Shown here: in pieces, positions 16,749 through 25,105 of the stretch
Layout of the letters: each line of letters starts with the position of its first letter
Numbering within the stretch: position 1 is the first letter of the stretch
Assembly: GCA_040905805.1 (NCBI GenBank)
Contig: JBBDQS010000003.1
Location: 17,630-64,103, forward strand
Source: Egibacteraceae bacterium
GTDB taxonomy: Bacteria; Actinomycetota; Nitriliruptoria; Euzebyales; Egibacteraceae
DNA: 46,474 nucleotides
Direction: 5' to 3'
Translations under genes and position numbers: made by a program
The notes under the pieces: generated by a model
What the model was told of the DNA's origin: nothing
Database searches by the model: none
What the model saw: only the letters and a program-made list of their open reading frames with translations

Positions 16749-17840
16749 TCACCGCGGCCGGTGGGGGTCCTTGCGCCGTTCGATGGCCAGCCCGATGACG
16801 GTGACGGCGACGGCCAGCAGCGCGAGGCTCGCCAGGAGCCACACCCGGCCCGCCGGTGCGGCCGGGTTGCCGGTGGCGTCGAGGATGAGGTAGCCGACGT
16901 AGCCGAGGTAGGCGGCGAGCAGCAGGATGCCCTCCCACCGGGCGACTGACAGGCCCAGGGCCAGCGCCGGCAGGGCGATGCACGTCACGAGCAGGGTGAC
17001 GGGCAGGTCGGTCATGATCGCGCCGGTCGGGACGTCGATGCCGCCACCGGCCAGCGCCGACGCGCCGAGGACGGCCAGCAGGTTGAAGAGGTTCGACCCG
17101 ATGATGTTGCCGACGGCGATGTCACGCTCGCCGCGGCGGGTCGCGATGACCGAGGTCGCGAGCTCCGGCAGGGAGGTGCCGGCGGCCACCACGGTCAGCC
17201 CGATGATCAGCTGGGACACCCCGAGGTCCTCAGCGATCGACGTGGCCCCCGACACCAGCAGCTGCGCGCCGAGGACCAGACCCACCAGGCCGATGCCCAC
17301 GAGGCCGGCGGCGACGGGCCACGTGCGGCCTTCCCCGCTCGGCAGGGTACCGAACTCCTGCTCGAACTCCTCGGTCACCGCAGCCGGCTCGCGTCGACCC
17401 AGCAGGTAGGAGACCACGCTGTACACGACGATGCCGGCGACGAGCACCCCGCCCTCAAGGCTGCCGATCCTCCCGTCAGCGGCCAGCCACCAGACACCTA
17501 CGGTCACGGCGAGCAGCAGCGGCACATCGACACGGACGAGCCGGCGGTGTACGACCAGGGCACCGACCGCCGCGGACACGCCGAGGATCGCCAGGACGTT
17601 GAAGATGTTCGACCCCACCGCGTTGCCGACCGCGACCTCGCCGCTGCCCGAGATGGCGTCACGGACGCTGACGGCGAGCTCCGGGGCGCTCGTGCCGTAG
17701 GCCACGACCGTCAGCCCGATGACGAGCGGGGACACGCCGGCGGTGGCGGCCAGGCGCGACGCGCCCCGCACGAGGGCCTCGGCGCCGACCACCAGGACGG
17801 CCATGCCGGCGAGCACCGCCCCGATCGCCAGCACACTCAC
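16749..17840 (-). CDS. Calcium/sodium antiporter, CaCA family (YrbG-like)
   Basis: The 363-residue protein has about ten membrane segments arranged as two inverted halves. Each half carries an alpha-repeat: G-L-T-V-V-A-Y-G-T-S-A-P-E-L-A-V-S with G-N-A-V-G-S-N-I-F-N-V-L, and G-L-T-V-V-A-A-G-T-S-L-P-E-L-A-T-S with G-N-I-I-G-S-N-L-F-N-L-L. These hold the ion-binding Glu and Asn residues of the K+-independent Ca2+/Na+ or Ca2+/H+ exchangers. A hydrophilic loop (about 150-180) separates the halves. The ATG at 17840 gives the usual family length. The 198-bp gap to the carotenoid operon end shows no convincing gene. Confidence 0.93.
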   Translation of the reverse strand: MSVLAIGAVLAGMAVLVVGAEALVRGASRLAATAGVSPLVIGLTVVAYGTSAPELAVSVRDAISGSGEVAVGNAVGSNIFNVLAILGVSAAVGALVVHRRLVRVDVPLLLAVTVGVWWLAADGRIGSLEGGVLVAGIVVYSVVSYLLGRREPAAVTEEFEQEFGTLPSGEGRTWPVAAGLVGIGLVGLVLGAQLLVSGATSIAEDLGVSQLIIGLTVVAAGTSLPELATSVIATRRGERDIAVGNIIGSNLFNLLAVLGASALAGGGIDVPTGAIMTDLPVTLLVTCIALPALALGLSVARWEGILLLAAYLGYVGYLILDATGNPAAPAGRVWLLASLALLAVAVTVIGLAIERRKDPHRPR

Positions 17841-18038
17841 CGCGGGCCCCCGACGCCGTCCCCCACCGCGAGCCAGGACTCCTGCATGTGGTCACTCCTC
17901 GCATGTGTCGGGTCACCGCTCGGCGCAACAGCAGCAGGAGGGTCAGCGGCGGCACCAGGAATACCACAGCAGCCGAGCACCGCCGGGTCGGGGGATACCG
18001 TCGGCGTCTCCGCTGGCGCTCCGGCGATTCCCATGGCC

Positions 18039-19526
18039 TCAGGCGGGGCCGACCAGGCCGGCGACGATGCGGGCGGACAGCAGCACCAGGGGCAGGCCAC
18101 CGCCGGGGTGGGCGGACCCGCCGACGAGGAACAGCCCGGCCACGGGGGAGCGGTTGGCCGGACGCAGGAACGCCGCTCGCGGGCCGTGCGCGGCGGTGCC
18201 GTAGATGGCGCCCCCCACGGCCCGGGTGCGCAGGGCCAGCTCGGCGGGGGTCAGCACCCGTCGGGCGGTGATCCGGTCTCGGATGTCCAGGCCGCGGGCA
18301 GCGAGCAGACCGACGACGTGGTCGGCGTAGGCCCCGGCCATGCCGGGTGCGGCCCAGTCGACCTGATCGCTGCGGGGCGCGTTGGCCAGGACGAACCAGG
18401 CCTCCCCGCCGTCGGGGCGCACGGCCGGGTCCGCCGGTGCGGACACGTACAACGTGGGGTCGGCCACCGGACGGGGGTCGGGGCCGAACAGCGCGTCGAA
18501 CTCCGCGTCGTAGTCGGCGGGGAACAGCACGCTGTGGTGGGCCAGGCCGGGGGTGCGTCCCCGCAGGGCCAGCAGCACGACGAAGCCCGACAGCGACATC
18601 GGGGCGCGCGCGATGCCCCGGCGCGCGCCCGCCGCCGCCGGGTCGCCGACGAGGTCGCCGTACAGGTGGGCGGCGTCGGTGTTGGCGACGACCACGTCGG
18701 CGGTCACGAGGGCCCCGTCGGCCAGTCGCACGCCGGTCACCCGCCCCCCGGCGGTCTCCACCGCGGTGACCGGGCAGCCCAGGCGCAGCGCCGCACCCCG
18801 CTCGACCGCCCGCGCGGCCAGGGCCTCCGCGATGCGGTACAGCCCGCCGGACACGTACCACGCGCCGAAGGCCTGCTCGACGTAGGGCACCACGGCCAGC
18901 GCAGCCGGCGCCCGCCGGGGGTCGGAGCCCGTGTAGGTCGCGTAGCGATCCAGGAGCATCCGCAGGCGCGGGTCGCGCAGGTAGCGCCGGCCGAGTCCGC
19001 GCAGCGTGCGGTGGGGCGCCACCGCCGCGAGGTCGCCAACCCGCACGGCCAGTCGCGCGAGGTCGCCGGCACCACCGAGGGCCCGTTCGAGGAACGGTTC
19101 GCGCACCGCGCCCCAGATGCGCGCCGCCCGGCCGAGGAACGCCGACCAGTCCGCCCCGGCGCCGGGGCCGAGCGCCTGGTCGAGGGCGGTGACCATCGCC
19201 GGCAGATGCCGGGTCGAGGTGAACCGGGTGCCGTCGGCGTAGCGGTAGGCGGCGATCGGCTCGACGGGCTCCAGGTCGAGCAGTCCGTCCATCGGGGTGC
19301 CCGTGGCCGCGAACGTGTTCGCGAGGACGTGGGGCATGGTGAGCAGCGATGGTCCGGTGTCGAACACGGCCCCGCCGAACGCCAGCCGACCGAGCTTGCC
19401 CCCGACGGCAGGCGCCTGCTCGCAGATGGTCACCGTGTGGCCGGCCGCCGCGCGCCGCGCCGCCGCCGCCGCCCCCCCCACCCCCGCCCCCCCCACCCCC
19501 GCCCCCACCACCGGCGGCCCTTCCAC
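18039..19526 (-). CDS. Phytoene desaturase family FAD oxidoreductase (CrtI/CrtD-like)
   Basis: Read from GTG 19526, the protein has 495 residues. The FAD dinucleotide motif is near the start (P-P-V-V-G-A-G-V-G-G). It is followed by V-T-I-C-E-Q-A-P-A-V-G-G-K-L-G and by D-T-G-P-S-L-L-T-M-P as in CrtI proteins. The C terminus has G-L-F-L-V-G-G-S-A-H-P-G-G-G-L-P-L-V-L-L-S-A, the family signature. CrtI makes lycopene from phytoene, and the related CrtD adds a 3,4 double bond. With CruF and a glycosyltransferase in the operon, either role is possible. The glycine motif contains a 15-bp tandem duplication that adds A-G-V-G-G, and the start overlaps the glycosyltransferase frame by about 97 bp. The 5' end may therefore be damaged. 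Confidence 0.85.
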   Translation of the reverse strand: MEGPPVVGAGVGGAGVGGAAAAARRAAAGHTVTICEQAPAVGGKLGRLAFGGAVFDTGPSLLTMPHVLANTFAATGTPMDGLLDLEPVEPIAAYRYADGTRFTSTRHLPAMVTALDQALGPGAGADWSAFLGRAARIWGAVREPFLERALGGAGDLARLAVRVGDLAAVAPHRTLRGLGRRYLRDPRLRMLLDRYATYTGSDPRRAPAALAVVPYVEQAFGAWYVSGGLYRIAEALAARAVERGAALRLGCPVTAVETAGGRVTGVRLADGALVTADVVVANTDAAHLYGDLVGDPAAAGARRGIARAPMSLSGFVVLLALRGRTPGLAHHSVLFPADYDAEFDALFGPDPRPVADPTLYVSAPADPAVRPDGGEAWFVLANAPRSDQVDWAAPGMAGAYADHVVGLLAARGLDIRDRITARRVLTPAELALRTRAVGGAIYGTAAHGPRAAFLRPANRSPVAGLFLVGGSAHPGGGLPLVLLSARIVAGLVGPA

Positions 19527-20635
19527 GTGAGCCGGCCGGCCGCATGCCGGCGCACGCTGGTGGCGGTCAGACCGGTGAGCGCCGCGACCGAGGCCGGGTG
19601 GGCGAGCGCGTCGGCGGCCCGTCCGCCCGTGCGCCGGGCGGCCATCACCCGGCCGGCCACCGCCGCTGCGTACCCGGTCAGGCCCGCCACGGCCAGCGGC
19701 CGGCGTCCCCGCGCCAGGCCGACCACCGCGGCAGCCGGTGGCAGCAGGTACAGCCAGGCCAGGAGCCCCACGGCCGCGGCGGCCCCCCGTGGCGAACCGA
19801 ACGCCACCCACAGGCTCTTGGTGTACCCCTCGACCAGCGCCGGCCAGTCGGCGTACATCCGGCAGGTCGCCACATGGGTGCCGTCGGCGACCGTGGCGCG
19901 GTAGCCGGCGCGCTTGAACTCCCGCGCCAGCTCGAGGTCCTCCAGCACCCGGTCCCGCACGGCAGCGTGGCCACCGGCCGCGCGGTAGGCGGCGGCCCGG
20001 CAGGCCAGCACCTGGCCGTTGGCGGCAACCAGGCTCGGGGAGGCGCCGCGCTCGGCGAGCCGCAGCGGGAGGAACGCGAGCCACGACCACTGCAGCAGGG
20101 GCTGCACCAGGCGGGGACCGGCACCGTCGGCGAGCTGGCGCGGGTAGGGGCAGACGAGGTCGAGGTCGTGCGCGGCCAGCAGCCCGACGGTCGCGGCCAG
20201 CCCGCCGGGTGCGACACGGACGTCGGCGTCGACGAACACCAGCGTCTGACCCCGTGCGGCGGCGGCCAGCTGCGCGCAGGCGTGCGGCTTGCCGAGCCAG
20301 CCTGCCGGCAGCGGGGCGCCGGCGAGCACGCGCACGCGGGGATCGCCGGCGGCCACCTCGCGCACGGCCCCGGCGGTCCCGTCGGTCGACCCGTCGTCGA
20401 GGACCAGCAGCTCGACGTCGATCCCGGTGCTGGCCAGCAGCGAGCGCACGCACGGCCTGATGCGGTCGGCCTCGTTGCGGGCCGGGACCAGGACGCTCAC
20501 CGCAGCCGCATCGATGACGGGCGCGCCGGTCACGGGGCCGTCCGCCGGCGGGCGCCGCAGCAGCCGCAGGTTGACTGCGACGTGGGCGGTGACCGCGGCC
20601 GCGCCCACTGTCGCCGACCAGACCAGGCGGCTCAT
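19430..20635 (-). CDS. Family 2 glycosyltransferase of the carotenoid cluster (CruG/CrtQ-like)
   Basis: The 401-residue protein has an N-terminal membrane segment and a GT-A catalytic domain: S-V-L-V-P-A-R-N-E-A, V-L-D-D-G-S-T-D-G-T, V-F-V-D-A-D-V-R and V-L-E-D-L-E-L-A, the acceptor-site E-D. Several hydrophobic segments follow. This matches glycosyltransferases that work with CruF on hydroxylated carotenoids. It overlaps the cruF stop as ATGA. Its conserved part ends at L-T-W-K-G-R-R; the last 26 or so residues (rich in W, G and R) are read from the 5' end of the desaturase gene in another frame, so the natural stop appears lost. Confidence 0.87.
   Translation of the reverse strand: MSRLVWSATVGAAAVTAHVAVNLRLLRRPPADGPVTGAPVIDAAAVSVLVPARNEADRIRPCVRSLLASTGIDVELLVLDDGSTDGTAGAVREVAAGDPRVRVLAGAPLPAGWLGKPHACAQLAAAARGQTLVFVDADVRVAPGGLAATVGLLAAHDLDLVCPYPRQLADGAGPRLVQPLLQWSWLAFLPLRLAERGASPSLVAANGQVLACRAAAYRAAGGHAAVRDRVLEDLELAREFKRAGYRATVADGTHVATCRMYADWPALVEGYTKSLWVAFGSPRGAAAAVGLLAWLYLLPPAAAVVGLARGRRPLAVAGLTGYAAAVAGRVMAARRTGGRAADALAHPASVAALTGLTATSVRRHAAGRLTWKGRRWWGRGWGGRGWGGRRRRRGARRPATR
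19472..19501 (-). repeat. 15-bp tandem duplication in the desaturase FAD-binding motif
   Basis: Two exact copies of CGGGGGTGGGGGGGG (minus strand) lie head to tail. In the desaturase frame this doubles A-G-V-G-G inside the glycine-rich FAD motif, while both overlapping frames stay open. The G-runs make replication slippage or an assembly error plausible. Confidence 0.85.
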
Positions 20636-21414
20636 CGCCGCCGCAGCGACCACAGCAGCGCCACGACAATCGCCCCCATCCCCACCCCGCCGAGCAGCGC
20701 CGACCCCGCCAGGCCGAAGAACGCGAGGTGGGCCAGGACCGAGGAGGCGTACACCCACAGGTACAGGGCGTAGAGCGGGCGGTCGTCGGGACGGGGCGCC
20801 CCGCGTGCGGGCACCCGCCACAGCACCGCCATCATGGCCACCGCGACCAGGGTCCAGCCGGCGAAGTTGGACAGCGGGATGCCGAGGATCGTCGGGCCGT
20901 CGGCCGCCCACACCCAGTGGCCGGCGTCGACCATCTGCGGGTCGAGGAACAGGTCCCAGCTGGCCAGCGCCCAACCGGCGACGAGCGGGCCGGCCCAGCG
21001 GTGGGTGGCGATCGTCCGCCCGACGACCAGCGCGGGGTAGGCCATCATCGTCCACGCCAGCGGGATCACCAGTGGCACGCCGGCCGGCTGGGGGCCGAGC
21101 GTGCCGGTGTAGGCGTAGGCCCCGAACGGCCAGCCGGTGCTCACACCCAAGGCCTCGACCGCGAAGCCCCCGCCGGCGGTGACGGCCACGAGCGCCGCGG
21201 TCCAGCCCCGGCCCCGCCAGACCACGGCGTGGGTGATCGAAGCCGTGAAGAAGACCACGACGGTCACGACCGTGAGGCGGTTGCGCGCCGTGCCCTCCAC
21301 CAGCGGATAGACCACGTGCAGCGCGACCACCGCGGCGGCCAGCCCCACCGGCAGGGCACGGGCCAGCCGACCCGTGACGGTCGGGCGCGCCGCGAGCGCG
21401 GCTGGCGCGCTCAC
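20632..21414 (-). CDS. cruF: CruF-type carotenoid 1',2'-hydratase (DUF422 membrane protein)
   Basis: The 260-residue integral membrane protein has about seven segments. Recognisable blocks are F-G-A-Y-A-Y-T-G-T-L-G-P, V-P-L-V-I-P-L-A-W-T-M-M-A-Y-P, A-S-W-D-L-F-L-D-P-Q-M-V and W-V-W-A. Together they mark the CruF/carotenoid-biosynthesis DUF422 family, which adds water across the 1',2' double bond of gamma-carotene- or lycopene-type end groups. The GTG start overlaps the upstream stop as GTGA and its stop overlaps the glycosyltransferase start as ATGA. Pairing with a glycosyltransferase copies the cruF-cruG logic of myxol-type glycosides. A C50 carotenoid role for the wider family cannot be excluded. 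Confidence 0.88.
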   Translation of the reverse strand: MSAPAALAARPTVTGRLARALPVGLAAAVVALHVVYPLVEGTARNRLTVVTVVVFFTASITHAVVWRGRGWTAALVAVTAGGGFAVEALGVSTGWPFGAYAYTGTLGPQPAGVPLVIPLAWTMMAYPALVVGRTIATHRWAGPLVAGWALASWDLFLDPQMVDAGHWVWAADGPTILGIPLSNFAGWTLVAVAMMAVLWRVPARGAPRPDDRPLYALYLWVYASSVLAHLAFFGLAGSALLGGVGMGAIVVALLWSLRRR

Positions 21415-23087
21415 TGCCGGTGCTCACCCCCCGCGGGATGGCGGGTCATGGCCGCCGCCCGCAGTCCCGCACGTGCCGCAAGCCCGCGCAGCCGGTCGGG
21501 CACCCAGGCCGGCGCGGTCGCGGCCGTGCGGTCGGCGAGCACCACCTTGGCCGCCGTCCGACCGCTCGCCCCGAACACCCCGCCGCCGGGGTGCGTCGAC
21601 GCCCCCGTGAGGTACAGCCCCGCCAGCGGCGTGCGGTAGCCGGCGAGCTCGGGCAGCGGCCGCCACCCGAACATCTGGTTCAGGCTCATCTCGACGTGCA
21701 TGACGTTGCCGCGCCGCAGGCCGAGCTCGCGCTCGAGATCCAGCGGCGTCTGGACGTGGACGTGCTCGACGCCGGCCGCGAACCCGGGGGCGACGGCGTC
21801 GACCGCGGCGATCAGCTTGGCCCCCTCGCGCTCGGCGATGGTGTCCCAGCGCTCGCCGTTGGACAGCTCGTAGGGATGCCATTGGCCCCACACGGAGATG
21901 TTGTGCTTGCCCGGTGGGGCGATCGTGTCGTCGAAGGCCGAGAACGTCATGGCGAGGACCGCGGGCCGGTCGGGCGGCAGGCCGGCGTTGAACTGGCCGT
22001 GGGCGTGCCGCAGGAACTGGCGGGAGGGGGCGATCAGCTGGAGTGCCCGCCATTCGGCGCCGCCGATGCTGCCCGGGTACGCGGGCAGGGCGGAGGCCCC
22101 CAGGCGCACGACCATGCCGATGCCGTTGCCCACACGCACGGTGCGCCGGGCCCGGTCGGCGCAGCGCATCCAAGCCGCGCCGGCGCCGTCGCCGACGAGG
22201 TCGACCGCGGTCAGCACGTGGCAGCCGGCCACGACCGCGGCGGCCTCGACGCGCTCGCCGGAGGTGGTGCGCACCCCGGCGGTGGCCTCGCCGTGGACGA
22301 GGATCTCCGCGGCGCCGTCGCCGAGGCGCAGCGTCCCACCGAGGGCCTCGAACCGTCGGGCGAGGGCGACCGACAGCATCCCGCTGCCGCCCCTGGGATG
22401 GCCGGGAGCGACGCGGTGCAGCATGGTGTTCCAGCCGACCAGGTCGGCGGTGGCGACCTCGTGGGTCGGCGGACCCGACTGCGCACCGAGCCACGCCAGG
22501 GCGGTCTTGAGACGCTCGTCGTCGAAGTGCTCGTCCAGCAGCGCGTCCCCCGAGCCCAGGAACTGGCGGGACAGCTCCATGCCGTCGACGGCAGGCCCGC
22601 CCGTCGCCCGACTGCTCGCCTTGCCGACGGCCCACAGGTGCCGCCCGAGGTTGGCACCGCTGGGCGGTGCCTGGAACGCGTCGAAGACCCGGACGTTGCG
22701 CTCGCCCCAGTCGACCGCGAAGCGCCGGTACGCCTCGGCGTCCCGGCCCCCGCACATGGCCTCGATCGACGAGCAGGTCGCGTCGAGGTCGACCGAGAAG
22801 ACCAGCGCCTGCTCCCCGAACGGCGCGAACCCCCACGGGTCGAGGTCGTCGTACTCGAGGCCCATCGCCGCGAGGTCGAGATCCTCGACGATGCCGGTGT
22901 GGCGCACCATGATGTGGGCGCTGGAGCCCACGTCCATCCGGTAGCCCGGGAAACGCTCCACGGTCGCGACCGCGCCACCGACCATGTCGCGCTGCTCGAC
23001 CACCTCGACATCGAGGCCGTCGCGGGCGAGGTAGCACGCCGCCACCAGCGCGTTGTGCCCGGCTCCGACCACCACGACGTCGCGCAT
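21411..23087 (-). CDS. FAD-dependent carotenoid oxidoreductase, CrtO ketolase/PYROXD2-like
   Basis: The 558-residue flavoprotein starts M-R-D-V-V-V-V-G-A-G-H-N-A-L-V-A-A-C-Y-L-A. This G-A-G-H-N-x-L-V form of the FAD motif is typical of the CrtO/PYROXD2 branch rather than CrtI. The C terminus has L-A-G-L-Y-L-T-G-A-S-T-H-P-G-G-G-V-F-G-A-S-G-R-T-A-A. A block N-I-S-V-W-G-Q-W-H-P-Y also fits that branch. In Deinococcus and some Rhodococcus, CrtO puts a 4-keto group on a beta-ring. The place between CrtA-like and CruF supports a carotenoid substrate, but PYROXD2-like proteins outside carotenoid pathways exist. Start ATG 23087 gives a normal N terminus. Confidence 0.85.
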   Translation of the reverse strand: MRDVVVVGAGHNALVAACYLARDGLDVEVVEQRDMVGGAVATVERFPGYRMDVGSSAHIMVRHTGIVEDLDLAAMGLEYDDLDPWGFAPFGEQALVFSVDLDATCSSIEAMCGGRDAEAYRRFAVDWGERNVRVFDAFQAPPSGANLGRHLWAVGKASSRATGGPAVDGMELSRQFLGSGDALLDEHFDDERLKTALAWLGAQSGPPTHEVATADLVGWNTMLHRVAPGHPRGGSGMLSVALARRFEALGGTLRLGDGAAEILVHGEATAGVRTTSGERVEAAAVVAGCHVLTAVDLVGDGAGAAWMRCADRARRTVRVGNGIGMVVRLGASALPAYPGSIGGAEWRALQLIAPSRQFLRHAHGQFNAGLPPDRPAVLAMTFSAFDDTIAPPGKHNISVWGQWHPYELSNGERWDTIAEREGAKLIAAVDAVAPGFAAGVEHVHVQTPLDLERELGLRRGNVMHVEMSLNQMFGWRPLPELAGYRTPLAGLYLTGASTHPGGGVFGASGRTAAKVVLADRTAATAPAWVPDRLRGLAARAGLRAAAMTRHPAGGEHRQ

Positions 23088-23106
23088 GCCCGCAGTGTAT
23101 GGCCGG

Positions 23107-23865
23107 TCAGGCGGCGGCCGGGTCCCGGCCGTCGACCGTGCCGGTGGTCTGCAGGACGCGGAACCGCGCGAAGCACTCCTCGGCGTACCAGCCTTCCGTC
23201 GCGGTGCGGGTCACGGCGCCGCGGTGGGCGGCGCCGGCGTAGGCGTAGGCGGTCAGCGCCCGCTCCTGGTCCCAGAGGCTGAACGTGCCCTGCAGACCGA
23301 TCGGCGCCTCGCCGATGCCGACGGCGAGGCGCAACCCCCGGGCGTCCTGCACGGCGGCGGACACGGGCGGCACCGCCCGCCAGAACGTCCGGGCCTTGGC
23401 GGCGGTGAGCCGCGCGCGGGTGATGGCGGCGACGGGCCCGACGTCACCGCCCGCGGCCAGGGGCCGGAACGGCTGGCGACCCGACCACGTTCCGCGAACC
23501 CGCACCGGAAGGAGGTCGGCGCGCCACCGCTCGTCCGCGATCCGACGCCACGCCGCCGCCACCGGCGACGTGCGTTCGAAGGTGACGAGATCGCCGGGAT
23601 CAGACCACACCGCCAGCAGGCCCCAGCGGCGCAGGTCGGCGTCGCGGACGGTGAAGGTGCGCCCGTCGCCGGTTCCGAGCAGCTTCCAGAAGCGGCAGCC
23701 GGGCGTGGCAGCCAGGTGGCGCCGGTCAAGGGCCATGCGGGCCAGCGCGGCGGGGACCCGCGAGGTGCCGACGCCGAACAGGTGCATGGTCACCAGCGGG
23801 GGGGCGGCGGTCAGGTACGCGCCGGCGGGCTGCCACGGGCTCACCGGCGAGCCACCGTTCGCCAC
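23107..23865 (-). CDS. CrtA-like spheroidene monooxygenase family protein
   Basis: The protein has 252 residues from GTG 23865. Conserved CrtA-type blocks are visible: F-W-K-L-L-G-T-G-D-G-R-T-F, W-R-R-I-A-D-E-R-W, T-F-S-L-W-D-Q-E-R-A-L-T-A-Y-A-Y and W-Y-A-E-E-C-F-A-R-F. CrtA of phototrophs introduces keto groups at C2 of acyclic carotenoids; homologues in non-phototrophs are often of unknown substrate. It starts 12 nt after the SLH-protein gene and ends 20 nt before the CrtO-like gene, so it belongs to the operon. The ATG at 23787 (M-H-L-F-G-V) is an alternative start. Confidence 0.85.
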   Translation of the reverse strand: MANGGSPVSPWQPAGAYLTAAPPLVTMHLFGVGTSRVPAALARMALDRRHLAATPGCRFWKLLGTGDGRTFTVRDADLRRWGLLAVWSDPGDLVTFERTSPVAAAWRRIADERWRADLLPVRVRGTWSGRQPFRPLAAGGDVGPVAAITRARLTAAKARTFWRAVPPVSAAVQDARGLRLAVGIGEAPIGLQGTFSLWDQERALTAYAYAGAAHRGAVTRTATEGWYAEECFARFRVLQTTGTVDGRDPAAA

Positions 23866-23877
23866 CGGCAGGAGCCG

Positions 23878-24996
23878 CTACGGCGCAGGCAGGGCGACCA
23901 GCGTCGCGCGGTCGCTATCGCCGTCGGCGGCGACGAACAGCCCGCCGGGACCCTGGATGGAGGCGCTGACCGTGATGGTGCCGGCGCCGGTCGCGGAGAA
24001 CGTGAACGTGGCGTCGCCATCGGCGTCGGGCTCCACGGTCTGCTCGGCGGGGCTGGCGCCCTCCACCGCGACGGTGACCGTGCAGCGGCGGGAGTTGAAG
24101 AAGCGCACCTGCTCACCCTCCGTCGCGCAGCGGTCGGGTGTGACGGGGCGACCGAACTGGTCGAGGACCGTGGCGGTGGCCGTGACAGTCTCGCCGACCG
24201 GGATCGTCGGGCCCGGCACGTCGGTGAGGTCGACCGCCGCCGGCACGGCCAGGAAGCGCAGCAGGCGCACCGCGAAGGAGGCGGCATGGTCGCGGCGGGT
24301 GGACAAGGCCGGCCGGAAGGTGCCGTCGTCGAAGCCGCTCACGAGGCCCGCGGCAGCGGCCTGGTCGATGGTGGTCGCGTGGACGCTGGTGGGCGCGACA
24401 TCGGAGAACACCGCGGAGGCGCCGGACCAGGTCGAGGCCTGGGCGCCCTCGGGGGGCAACCCGAGGAACGCGATGGTCGCCGCCCGGTCGAGCAGCGAGG
24501 CCATCTGGTCGCGACGCGTGGACAGGGCCGGCCCGAACTGGTCAGCGGGGAGGCCCAGTGGCCCACCGGTGACGATCCCGAGCGCGGCCAGGCGCCTGAT
24601 GTTCTCGCGGTGCGGGTTGTTCTCCCCGACGTCGGTGAACTGCGTGCCCTCCTCGGCGGGTGGCAGCACGAGCCCCGCCGCGTCCAGCGTGCGGGCGATC
24701 AACGACGCCATCTGGTCGCGCCGCACCGGCAGGTGGGGCGCGAAGCGGCCATCGTCCAGGCCGGTGACGATGTCGAAGGCGTCCGCGCAGTCCACGTTGC
24801 GCACGTGCGCGGGGGCGATGGCGTCGCGGTCGGTGAAGTCGGCCTCGGGCACGGACACCGGGCAGGCATCCGCCGGGTCGAACCCGCTCGTCTGACCGTG
24901 GGCCGTGACCGGTAGGAGCGCCGCGACCACCGCCGTGAGCACCAGCACGGCGGCCGTTCGTGCGACGACCGCTCGGGACCGCGCGCAAGCATCCAT
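23878..24996 (-). CDS. Secreted protein with three SLH-like repeats and a C-terminal Ig-like domain
   Basis: The 372-residue protein has a signal peptide (A-A-V-L-V-L-T-A-V-V-A-A-L-L-P-V-T-A-H-G). Three SLH-like repeats (about 55-245) each carry F-T/S-D-V or similar, a G-L/F-D-D-G-x-F-x-P or G-P-A-L-S-T turn, and R-R-D-Q/H-M/A-A-S. A beta-rich region (about 255-365; V-G-E-T-V-T-A-T-A-T-V-L-D-Q-F-G-R-P-V) resembles bacterial Ig-like domains. It probably sits on the cell surface. It is the first gene of the carotenoid operon by spacing (12 nt to the CrtA-like gene), which is unexpected. It could be transcribed separately in part. Confidence 0.82.
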   Translation of the reverse strand: MDACARSRAVVARTAAVLVLTAVVAALLPVTAHGQTSGFDPADACPVSVPEADFTDRDAIAPAHVRNVDCADAFDIVTGLDDGRFAPHLPVRRDQMASLIARTLDAAGLVLPPAEEGTQFTDVGENNPHRENIRRLAALGIVTGGPLGLPADQFGPALSTRRDQMASLLDRAATIAFLGLPPEGAQASTWSGASAVFSDVAPTSVHATTIDQAAAAGLVSGFDDGTFRPALSTRRDHAASFAVRLLRFLAVPAAVDLTDVPGPTIPVGETVTATATVLDQFGRPVTPDRCATEGEQVRFFNSRRCTVTVAVEGASPAEQTVEPDADGDATFTFSATGAGTITVSASIQGPGGLFVAADGDSDRATLVALPAP

Positions 24997-25105
24997 CCGT
25001 GTGACCTCCCGCCTGTCGATTCCCGCCTTTGGACGTCCCCGGCCGGCGGGCCGGCCACGATCGCCTCCGGGATTCTAGCGCCGAGCGGCACCCGTGGAGG
25101 CAGCG

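Noticed and set aside
17841-18038. Small hydrophobic peptide (F-L-V-P-P-L-T-L-L-L-L-L) in the gap between the antiporter and desaturase genes
   Set aside because: No start codon with ribosome site and no conserved pattern; it is probably chance in GC-rich DNA.
17659-19545. Long minus-strand open frame across the antiporter and desaturase genes
   Set aside because: The translation is Arg/Gly/Pro-rich with poly-Gly and has no family motifs; the overlapping frames encode clear proteins.
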